A stretch of 31,518 nucleotides of DNA from NCBI RefSeq assembly GCF_039539445.1, contig NZ_BAABDD010000047.1, positions 1 to 31,518 on the forward strand, given 5' to 3'. The notes under the pieces are model-generated. The model searched no databases and was not told where the DNA came from. It saw only the letters and a list, made by a program, of their open reading frames with translations. The DNA is from Salinactinospora qingdaonensis. GTDB lineage: Bacteria; Actinomycetota; Actinomycetes; Streptosporangiales; Streptosporangiaceae. This document shows, one piece after another, positions 7,688 through 14,345 of the stretch. Position numbers and translations under genes: made by a program. Every line of letters begins with the position of its first letter. The first letter of the stretch is position 1.

Positions 7688-8914
7688 CTAGCCGCCGGCC
7701 GGTGCGGGGGTGTAGTCGACCGGCAAGGTGCGCACCCCGTTGCCGACGACAGAGGGGACGGCGGTGAGTTCGGAGCCGGAGACGCTCAGGCTCAGGTCGG
7801 GGAAGCGCTCGAACAGCGCCGACAGCGCCACCTCGACCTCCAGTCGGGCTAGCGGCGCACCCAGGCAGTAGTGCGGGCCGTGGCTGAACGCCAGGTTGCG
7901 CGCCTGCTCGCGGGTGATGTCGAACCGGTCGGCGTCGGGCCCGTGCTGCTCGGGGTCACGGCCCGCTGCGGTGTAGCACATCAGCACCGGCTCGCCGGCG
8001 CCGATGCGCACGCCTTCGAGTTCGACGTCCTCGATGGCGTAGCGGAACGGCAGGTTGGCGATCGAGGTGTCCCAGCGCAGCGTCTCCTCTACCGCGCTGC
8101 TCCAGGGGTGGCTGCCCGCCCGCAGCAGCGCGAGCTGGTCGGGGTGCTCCAGGAGGGCGCGCACCGCGTTGGTGAGCAGGTTCATGGTGGTTTCGTGGCC
8201 GGCCCCGATCATCAGGATGAGGGTCCACACCAACTCCGACTCGGTGAGCCGGTCGCCGTCGGCGTCGTGGGCGGCGATGAGGTCGCTGGCCATATCGTCG
8301 CCGGGCCGCTGACGCTTGGCCGCCACCAGCTCGCTTAAGAAGGTCTGGAGCGCTTGATGGGTCGCTGCGGCCTCCTCGGGGGTGATGGATTGGTCGAACA
8401 CCTTCTCGCACAGGTGGTGCAGCGTGTCCCGGCCCTCTTCGGGCACTCCGAACAGCTCGCAGATGACCGTCATGGGCAGTGCGAACCCGAGGTGTTCCTT
8501 CAGGTCCACCCCACGGCCGTCGAGGGCGGCCATGCTCTCCAGAAGCGAGGCGGTGATCTCGGCGATGCGGGGGCGCAGCTCGGCCACCCGCCGTGCGGTG
8601 AACGCCTGGGAGACCAGGCCGCGCAGCCGGGTGTGCGCTTCACCGTCGGCCACGAGCATGTTGTCGACGGCGACCCAGGAGATCAGCGGCCAGTCGGCCG
8701 GGATGCGGCCCTCCCGGAACGCCGTCCAGTTGCTGGGGTGCTTGGCGAAGCGGGGGTCACCGAGTACCCGTAGCAGCGTGTCATGCCGGGTTAGCGCCCA
8801 CGCACCAACCTCACCAGGGAGCTCCACAGCGACGACCCGGCCGCGCGCTCGGAGCGCGGACGCTTGTTCGTGGACATCGTCGTAGGGGGAGAGGACGATT
8901 CCGTTGTCTGCCAT
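7688..8914 (-). CDS. Cytochrome P450, CYP154-like
   Basis: A 408-residue soluble P450 with all usual motifs. The I-helix has GAGHETT, the K-helix EETLR supplies EXXR, and the heme loop is FSHGPHYCLG with Cys350 as the iron ligand. The N-terminal stretch AFREGRIPADWPLISWVAVDNM and AFTARRVAEL are close to what I know of the CYP154 family, which oxidises aromatic polyketides, steroids and other hydrophobic substrates in streptomycetes. The ATG at 8914 is preceded by GTGAG at 5 bases and lies inside the end of the upstream P450 gene, giving a 124-nt overlap in another frame. The overlap is real because residues 8-41 (SPYDDVHEQASALRARG, ELPGEVGAWALTRHD) are conserved P450 sequence. No ferredoxin gene is adjacent. 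Substrate unknown. Confidence 0.92.
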   Translation of the reverse strand: MADNGIVLSPYDDVHEQASALRARGRVVAVELPGEVGAWALTRHDTLLRVLGDPRFAKHPSNWTAFREGRIPADWPLISWVAVDNMLVADGEAHTRLRGLVSQAFTARRVAELRPRIAEITASLLESMAALDGRGVDLKEHLGFALPMTVICELFGVPEEGRDTLHHLCEKVFDQSITPEEAAATHQALQTFLSELVAAKRQRPGDDMASDLIAAHDADGDRLTESELVWTLILMIGAGHETTMNLLTNAVRALLEHPDQLALLRAGSHPWSSAVEETLRWDTSIANLPFRYAIEDVELEGVRIGAGEPVLMCYTAAGRDPEQHGPDADRFDITREQARNLAFSHGPHYCLGAPLARLEVEVALSALFERFPDLSLSVSGSELTAVPSVVGNGVRTLPVDYTPAPAGG

Positions 8915-10173
8915 ACCGGCTCACTTTCTTCAAGCGGGGGGTGCGCGGTGAATTCGACGGGCAGGGTCTCCAGGGCGCGGGCGAACAGCGACGACCGCCA
9001 GCTCAGGTCCTCCGCGGGCACCGTCAGGCGCAGTCCGCCCAGCCGGTTGATGACCGCGGTGATGCCGATCGCGCTGATTTGGTGGGCCAGATCTTGGGCG
9101 GGGCAGCGGTGCGGCCCGGCGCCGAAGCTGACGTGGGCCCGGTTGCCGCTGACCGCGAGCTGGTCGCCGTACTTTTCCACGATCGACTGGTTCGCCGCCG
9201 CCAGGCCAAAACCCACGGCGGCGCCCGCGGGGACGGTGACCTCGCCGAGTTGAACGTCGGCGCGCGGGTAGACGAAGGGGTAGTTGGCCATGGGGGTGTC
9301 CAGCCACAGCACCCGGTCGATGGCGTCTTCCACCGGTAGCCGTGAGCTGGTGAGGTCGGCGCCGAACTCCCGATCGGTCAGCAGCAGCCGCATGGCGTTG
9401 CCGATCAGGTTGCAGGTGGGTTCGTTGCCCGCCCCGATGATGATCACCAGTTGGTGCAGCAGTTCTTCGTCTGAGAGGTCGGCACGGTGCTCCATGAGCC
9501 AACTGGGGATGTCACTGCCGGGCTCGCGCCGTTTCAGTGCGATGAGGTCGCCCATGTAGCGCTCGAAGTCGGCGTTGGCGCGTTCGGCGTCAGCACCGTC
9601 CCAGATACCGGTCAGCGCTGCCATGAGCCGGTAGCCCTCCTGGTCGCCAAGGCCGAACAGCCGGTTGAACACCAGTAGCGGTAGCAGCCGCGCGTAGTCG
9701 CTGACCAGGTCGGCCCGACCGCTGGCTGAGAAGCGATCGATGAGGCCGTTGGCGAGGGCGCGGATGTCGCGGCCCAGCCGCTGCTGGTCGATACGGTCCA
9801 GGCTTTCGGATACCGCTCGGCGTAGCCGGATGTGCTCCTCGCCGTCGGCGAAGAGCAGGTTGGGACGCCACATCATCATCGGCAGCAGCCCGGAGGAGTC
9901 GGGCACGTGACCCTCAGCCCAGTCCTTCCACAGTCGGGAGTCATGTGACCAGGTGACGGGGTCGCGCGAGATCGCGACGAGGGTGGTGTAGTCCACCACC
10001 AGCCACCCTGGAACCCCGGGCTCCAGCATTACCGGCGCGACTTTCTCGTAGTTGCGGCGCAGGTGAGCATAGATCTGGGAGGGGTCGCGCTCAAACTCCT
10101 CGCCGTAGAGTGGCGTGGCGTGTTTGATGGGACAGCGATCCTGCGGAGAAGAGCCGTCGTTCACGTCGTTCAT
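8791..10173 (-). CDS. Cytochrome P450, CYP157-like, lacking EXXR
   Basis: A 460-residue P450-fold protein. The heme loop FGAGPHRCP is intact, with Cys357. The I-helix reads GAGNEPTCN, so Pro stands where the oxygen-activating Thr usually follows the acid. Aligned to its neighbour's EETLRWDTSIANLPF, its K-helix reads DRVLWLDTPMANYPF, so the EXXR Glu and Arg are Arg and Trp. The CYP157 family of Streptomyces is known for lacking EXXR, and its genes usually precede CYP154 genes in conservons, as here. The protein ends in a 45-residue extension with the basic amphipathic stretch SSLWSSLVRLVRGR, also seen in the paralogue at 14346. Start 10173 (MNDVNDG) is chosen because upstream codons look non-coding; GGAG lies 11 bases before it. 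Whether it hydroxylates anything is unknown. Confidence 0.9.
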   Translation of the reverse strand: MNDVNDGSSPQDRCPIKHATPLYGEEFERDPSQIYAHLRRNYEKVAPVMLEPGVPGWLVVDYTTLVAISRDPVTWSHDSRLWKDWAEGHVPDSSGLLPMMMWRPNLLFADGEEHIRLRRAVSESLDRIDQQRLGRDIRALANGLIDRFSASGRADLVSDYARLLPLLVFNRLFGLGDQEGYRLMAALTGIWDGADAERANADFERYMGDLIALKRREPGSDIPSWLMEHRADLSDEELLHQLVIIIGAGNEPTCNLIGNAMRLLLTDREFGADLTSSRLPVEDAIDRVLWLDTPMANYPFVYPRADVQLGEVTVPAGAAVGFGLAAANQSIVEKYGDQLAVSGNRAHVSFGAGPHRCPAQDLAHQISAIGITAVINRLGGLRLTVPAEDLSWRSSLFARALETLPVEFTAHPPLEESEPVWQTTESSSPPTTMSTNKRPRSERAAGSSLWSSLVRLVRGR

Positions 10174-10217
10174 GGGGGAGGTAGCTCCACACGGGGGATT
10201 TGTCGAACGTCGGGAAG

Positions 10218-10236
10218 CCCCTGACTCTGACAGGGG
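10218..10236. promoter_or_regulatory. Inverted repeat upstream of the P450 pair
   Basis: CCCCTG (10218-10223) and CAGGGG (10231-10236) are perfect 6-bp complements around ACTCTGA. They sit 45-63 bases upstream of the CYP157-like start, in the leader or operator position. No regulator is assigned. Confidence 0.3.
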
Positions 10237-10490
10237 AAGGACCGTGGATACGCAGAGGTGACCGAATGTGGTCATGCTTTTTTGAGCGGTTCCATTGTCC
10301 AGAGCCAAATTTTCGCATAGACATCGACGCGATCACTGCCGTCCGTGTTTGGGACATTACCCATCGCCGCCCTCGTGGGGCGGGGCGACCGGTGCGTGAG
10401 GGGGCAGGTGTACTGGGGAAAGTCGTGTTGGCTCCCTGCCGTCGCCGCGCGACCTCCCCGCAACCTTTCCGGCGGGGAGAACAAGCGAAG

Positions 10491-10520
10491 TTCGGTTAGC
10501 TTGGCACGAGGCCAACCGAA
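10491..10520. promoter_or_regulatory. Inverted repeat upstream of the aldo-keto reductase
   Basis: TTCGGTT (10491-10497) pairs with AACCGAA (10514-10520), and an inner TTGGC (10501-10505) can compete with GCCAA (10511-10515). The pair lies 140-170 bases upstream of the start at 10660. It may be an operator or the end of a leader RNA; evidence is only the symmetry. Confidence 0.3.
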
Positions 10521-10659
10521 AAAGCCAATCCCGCGCAGATGCTACGCATCGTCGACAGCGCGGGGCGTTCAGCAGGGGGCGGCCACCGGTTCACGCGGCA
10601 GCGCGACTCTGGACCGGGCTGCGCCTTGCCGTAGCTGTGGATCTGGAGGGTTCTCGACG

Positions 10660-11649
10660 ATGAGGCAACGTAGGCTCGGTAACCAGCTCATGGTCGCTGA
10701 GCAGGGACTCGGGTGCATGGGCATGTCGTTTGGCTATGGCGGCCGGGACGACGCCGAGTCCACGCGCACGATCGAGCGGGCCCTGGAGCTGGGGGTCACT
10801 TTTCTCGACACCGCCGACATGTACGGTCCCTGGAGCAATGAGGAGCTGGTCGGCTCGGCCATCCGGGGTCGTCGCGACGAGGTCGTCCTGGCCACCAAGT
10901 TCGGCCAAGAGATCGACGACGATGGCGCGCTGACCGGGCGGGTCAACGGCCGTCCCGACTACCTGCGGCAGGCCCTCGACGGGTCGCTGCGCCGACTCGG
11001 GGTTGACCATATCGACCTCTACTACCAGCACCGTGTCGACCCCGACGTGCCCATTGAAGAGACCTGGGGAGCCCTCGCCGAGGCCGTCAAAGCGGGTAAA
11101 GTCGCCTACCTGGGGATCTCTGAGGCCGCCCCGGAGACGATCCGCCGCGCCCACGCCGAGCATCCGATCGCGGCGGTGCAGACCGAGTACTCGCTGTTCA
11201 CCCGCGACGTGGAGGACAACGACGTCCTCGCCACGGTCCGCGAACTCGGCATCGGCTTCGTGGCCTACAGCCCGCTCGGTCGGGGCTTCCTCTCCGGTGC
11301 GATCCGCACGCCTGAGGAGTTGCCCGAAGGCGACTCGCGGCGCAACTCTCCCCGTTTCCAAGGCGAGAACTTCCAGCGCAACCTTGAGGTGGTCGACGAG
11401 GTCCGTGCTCTGGCCCGAGCCAAGGGCGTCACCGCCTCCCAGTTGGCTCTGGCCTGGGTGCTGGCCCAAGGCGAGGACATCGTCGCTATCCCCGGTACGA
11501 AACGCCGCTCCTACCTGGAGGAAAACGTCGCCGCATCCCAGATCGAGCTGACGCCCGCCGAATTGGCGGCCATCGAGCGCGTCGCTCCGCTCGGTGTGGC
11601 TGCCGGGCAGCGCTACGCCGAACGCCAGATGCGCAAGGTGCACCGTTGA
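10660..11649 (+). CDS. Aldo/keto reductase
   Basis: A 329-residue NADPH-dependent aldo/keto reductase. The full catalytic tetrad is visible: Asp50 and Tyr55 in FLDTADMYG, Lys80 in LATKFG and His124 in YYQHRVD. The C-terminal half has the cofactor-binding loop IPGTKRRSYLEEN, with the residues expected for NADPH. EYSLFTRDVE and AYSPLGRGFLSG place it with the YajO/AKR13-like reductases that act on small aldehydes and ketones. The ATG at 10660 has GGAGGG 9 bases upstream. The gene is divergent from the P450 pair and ends in a strong hairpin. It could work with the P450s on one substrate, but the sequence gives no direct evidence. Confidence 0.93.
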   Translation: MRQRRLGNQLMVAEQGLGCMGMSFGYGGRDDAESTRTIERALELGVTFLDTADMYGPWSNEELVGSAIRGRRDEVVLATKFGQEIDDDGALTGRVNGRPDYLRQALDGSLRRLGVDHIDLYYQHRVDPDVPIEETWGALAEAVKAGKVAYLGISEAAPETIRRAHAEHPIAAVQTEYSLFTRDVEDNDVLATVRELGIGFVAYSPLGRGFLSGAIRTPEELPEGDSRRNSPRFQGENFQRNLEVVDEVRALARAKGVTASQLALAWVLAQGEDIVAIPGTKRRSYLEENVAASQIELTPAELAAIERVAPLGVAAGQRYAERQMRKVHR

Positions 11650-11663
11650 GTGCAGCCGAACGG

Positions 11664-11691
11664 GTGGCCGCACCCGCGCAGGTGCGGCCAC
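11664..11691. terminator. Bidirectional hairpin terminator
   Basis: GTGGCCGCACC (11664-11674) and GGTGCGGCCAC (11681-11691) form a perfect 11-bp stem with a 6-base loop. It lies between the convergent aldo-keto reductase (stop 11649) and the second peptidoglycan-binding gene (stop 11717), 15 and 26 bases from the two stops. On the right strand a T-rich run (GTTCTCTTG) follows. Confidence 0.75.
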
Positions 11692-11716
11692 CGCTGTTCT
11701 CTTGTGGCGCGCGTGG

Positions 11717-12277
11717 TTAGTCGCCTCCGGTGACCAGGGCCCGGAAGGTGATGGGGCCGACGATCCCGTCAACGCCGATCCCTACTTTGTACTGGAAGTT
11801 GCGTACAGCGCTCTCCGTGCGGGGACCGTAGATGCCGTCGACGATGATGTTGTAGTAGTAGCCTTCGCGCAGCGCGCTCTGCACCGCCCGCACCTTCTGA
11901 GTCCGACTGCCCCTGCCCACCTGGCCGTAGGTGTCACGCATGTCGTTCCAGGTTTCGGCGTCGATCTTGCCGGTGACCGGCAGCTTGTAGGCCTTTTGGA
12001 ACTTCTTGGCCGCCTTGACCAGATCCTCGGTGAACACTCCCTTGGGGCGGGCGTGCGGGTAGTAGCCGTAGTCATTGAGCAGGTACTCCGCGAACTTCAC
12101 CTGGAAGTTCTCGTCTCCCTTCTCTAGGACCGGCCACTTGCGGGCCTCGATCTCGGCCACGATCGAGGCCGGCGTGTTGGGGCCGTCGGCCAGGGCAGCG
12201 GGGGCACCCGTCAGGCCTGCGGTTATACTCAGCGTAGCTGCGGCAAGGATGGTGGCGGGCTTGTTGACCCTTGGCAT
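11717..12277 (-). CDS. Secreted tandem peptidoglycan-binding (PG_binding_1) protein, copy 2
   Basis: A 186-residue protein with a signal peptide (MPRVNKPATILAAATLSITA..., ending near PAALADG) and two PG_binding_1 repeats. Repeat 1 runs from WPVLEKGDENFQVKFAEYLL to AAKKFQKAY. Repeat 2 runs from SRTQKVRAVQSALREG to SAVRNFQYKVG. The ATG at 12277 has AGGAGAGG about 9 bases upstream. It matches copy 1 (6851-7414) in length, domain order and motifs such as WPVL and VDGIYGP, but is far richer in Lys and Tyr. The Lys/Tyr-rich surface may suit binding to a different wall polymer. It is followed upstream on the same strand by a D,D-carboxypeptidase gene 151 bases away, which fits a wall-related role. 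No enzyme domain. Confidence 0.88.
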   Translation of the reverse strand: MPRVNKPATILAAATLSITAGLTGAPAALADGPNTPASIVAEIEARKWPVLEKGDENFQVKFAEYLLNDYGYYPHARPKGVFTEDLVKAAKKFQKAYKLPVTGKIDAETWNDMRDTYGQVGRGSRTQKVRAVQSALREGYYYNIIVDGIYGPRTESAVRNFQYKVGIGVDGIVGPITFRALVTGGD

Positions 12278-12428
12278 GCGAAACTACCTCTCCTTGGGTG
12301 ATTGGATCGCTACTAAGAGTAATTAAACATGAGGCGGTGCAGGTTGCCCGCCAGGAACACACGGGGTGGCCACAACAGCACCGGTTCGTCCCGGTCGATC
12401 CTGGCGCGCCACACTCCCACGCTGCCGG

Positions 12429-14027
12429 TCAGCAGGTTTTCGCCCAGGAACACTCCCAGCCCCGCACTGCTGTCGTGGCGGGTTCGGCCCGCAACGGCTG
12501 TGCTATAGCGCCGGTGGTGTGCTCGCGGGTGAAGCGAGCCAGCCGCACGGCGATCGCGTCTTGCACCGGCCGAGGCGCCGCACCGGTGTAGCCGTTGTTG
12601 ATGATCGCGAAGACCAACTCCTCACCGTTGGCTGCCTCGACATAGCCCGACAGGGCGCTCACACCGGTCAGTGTCCCGGTCTTGGCGACCACATTGCCCT
12701 GGGCGGGGGTGGCGCGCATGCGGCTGCGCAGCGTGCCCCCCACCATGCGGTCGGCGGCACCGGCCACCGGCAGTGCCCGTCGCCATGTCGCGAACCAGGG
12801 CTCGTTACGCACCGCCAGCAACAGATCGGCCACCGAAGCGGCGCTCACCCGGTTGGCTCGTGTCAGGCCGGAACCGTCGCGCAGCCGCAGGCCGTCGGTG
12901 CTCGCGCCGATCCGCCGCAGTGCCGTGGCGATCTCGGGCAACCCGGTCGTCCAACTGCCCACTCCCGAGACTTCTCGCCCGATGGCCTTCGTCAGGATCT
13001 CGGCATGGCCGTTGTTGCTCAGCTTCATCATCGGCACCAGCAGCTCGCCCAGTGGCATCGACGCGCGCCGCGCCAGTTCGACAGTCCCGGGCGGGGCGGT
13101 ACCGCGGACGGGGTCCCCGCCCACTTCCACCCCCGCTCGTTGCAGCGCCGCGGCGAACACATCGGCGGCATACCCCGCTGGCTCGTGCACGGTGCGCAGC
13201 CGCTCCACTGGTGCGCCTCCCGTGGGCAGTTGGCCGCTGACCGTGACGGTGTTGCCGCCGAGCCGGCGCGCGATGTCGAGCGTGCTCTGCGTTCCGGGCC
13301 CGCCGGTAACAGCCGTATCGGCGCGTACCGTGACGTAGTCGGTGCGTGGCCACAGCCGTACCCCCAGTGGTTCGCCCTTGGCGCCGCCGGGAGTGACGCT
13401 CACGCCCACCACCCCGGTGTCATAGTCGGGGTTGGCGGCCACGGTCAGCGCCGAGATCTGTGCCGCGTAGTAGTACTGCTGGTCCTCGGCTTGCCACCGG
13501 TGGCCCAGCCGCTGGCCGTCGAACCAGGTATCGTCGGCTACCACCGCCCCGGCGACCTTGCTGACCCCGCTCGCGGCGACGTCTTCGGCGAGCTCTGCAT
13601 AGGCGCTGGCCCTCAGCGTCGGATCGCCGGTGCCGGTGAGGTACAGGTCGCCTGGCACGACCCCGTCCGCGGTGACCGTGCCAGCGCTGACCGAAGTGGT
13701 GAAACGGTAGTCGGCCCCCAGCACGTCCATAGCCGCCGCCGAGGTCAGCAGCTTGGTGGTGGAGGCCGGCAGTAGCGCGGTGCGCGGTGCGTGCTCGTAG
13801 AGGACGTCCCCTTCGGTGCGGCTGCGCACGACCACTCCGGACCGCGTGTGCGCCAACGTGGGATCGGCCAGGAGTCTCCGCAGATCCGCGCGCAGGTCAG
13901 CCACCCCAAGGGGGCTTGGCACCGCCACCGCACCCAGCGGGCATAGCAGCACGAACGCGCTGGTCAGCACGGCAAGGGGGAGCAGGCGCGAGATCACGAA
14001 GCGCTGCGGCGGGGGACCGGTTGGCAT
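12429..14027 (-). CDS. dacB: PBP4-type D-alanyl-D-alanine carboxypeptidase/endopeptidase
   Basis: A 532-residue peptidase S13 enzyme that trims D-Ala from peptidoglycan stem peptides outside the membrane. The three penicillin-binding motifs are present: SxxK as Ser89-Thr-Thr-Lys92 in LLPASTTKLL, SxN as SNN in MKLSNNGHAE, and KTG in VVAKTGTLTG. A signal peptide or anchor (RLLPLAVLTSAFVLLCPLGAVA) precedes the catalytic part. The long insert between SxxK and SxN, including WFDGQRLGHRWQAEDQQYYYAAQ, is typical of class C PBP4. The ATG at 14027 is chosen over 14042 because AGAGGGG stands 5 bases before it. It has an extra C-terminal tail of about 30 residues after VRLARFTREH. The neighbouring peptidoglycan-binding protein points the same way and may be co-transcribed. 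Confidence 0.93.
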   Translation of the reverse strand: MPTGPPPQRFVISRLLPLAVLTSAFVLLCPLGAVAVPSPLGVADLRADLRRLLADPTLAHTRSGVVVRSRTEGDVLYEHAPRTALLPASTTKLLTSAAAMDVLGADYRFTTSVSAGTVTADGVVPGDLYLTGTGDPTLRASAYAELAEDVAASGVSKVAGAVVADDTWFDGQRLGHRWQAEDQQYYYAAQISALTVAANPDYDTGVVGVSVTPGGAKGEPLGVRLWPRTDYVTVRADTAVTGGPGTQSTLDIARRLGGNTVTVSGQLPTGGAPVERLRTVHEPAGYAADVFAAALQRAGVEVGGDPVRGTAPPGTVELARRASMPLGELLVPMMKLSNNGHAEILTKAIGREVSGVGSWTTGLPEIATALRRIGASTDGLRLRDGSGLTRANRVSAASVADLLLAVRNEPWFATWRRALPVAGAADRMVGGTLRSRMRATPAQGNVVAKTGTLTGVSALSGYVEAANGEELVFAIINNGYTGAAPRPVQDAIAVRLARFTREHTTGAIAQPLRAEPATTAVRGWECSWAKTC

Positions 14028-14345
14028 GACAACCCCTCTCACATAAGAGCATCGGTGTGCGGGGAACGGGTTTAGTACGCGCTAGCGGGGCGCTACGGTG
14101 CAGAGACGATCGTTCGCGTCGCGCGCTGACCACGAGTCACGCTCTTGGGGTGCCCGCGCACTGCTGATGCCGCGTGCCGACGGCAGCCAGGCGAGTTGAC
14201 GACATGCAGATCCGCGATATGTACGCTCTGTAATGAGTGTTGAGCCAAGAGTAACTGTCGGGGGGATTGTTGCTATGGCGAAAAGCGGGTGTGGCGCGAG
14301 CATCAGCCCAATCAGTCGACGATCGTTGAGGGAGCGAGGCTCACC
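14028..14345. other. Divergent intergenic region, dacB / second CYP157-like gene
   Basis: About 318 bases. I see no gene; a 118-codon frame on the left strand (14082-14438) overlaps the start of the P450 and has no ribosome site. A TTGACG (14196-14201) followed 16 bases later by TATGTA (14218-14223) is a possible promoter for the P450. Confidence 0.4.
14196..14223 (+). promoter_or_regulatory. Possible promoter of the second CYP157-like gene
   Basis: TTGACG at 14196-14201 matches the -35 consensus at five of six bases. TATGTA at 14218-14223 is a weak -10 with 16-base spacing. It lies about 120 bases before the GTG start. Confidence 0.3.

Larger units (their letters stand above)
10174..10659. 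other. Divergent intergenic region, P450 operon / aldo-keto reductase
   Basis: About 490 bases with no supported gene. The open frame continuing upstream of the aldo-keto reductase has poor codon use and no family sequence. Two inverted repeats stand out: CCCCTG-7-CAGGGG (10218-10236), 45-63 bases before the P450 start, and TTCGGTT-16-AACCGAA (10491-10520). The AT-rich stretch at 10275-10320 is the likely zone of the left-pointing promoter. Confidence 0.4.

Noticed and set aside
10345..10659. N-terminal extension of the aldo/keto reductase by 105 residues
   Set aside because: The conserved domain starts at MRQRRLG (10660), which has a good GGAGGG site. The upstream residues are Arg-rich and unlike any reductase.
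12366..13775. 469-codon open frame on the right strand
   Set aside because: It is antisense to dacB, which carries all three penicillin-binding motifs. The frame's own translation is Arg/Pro/Gln-rich without motifs.
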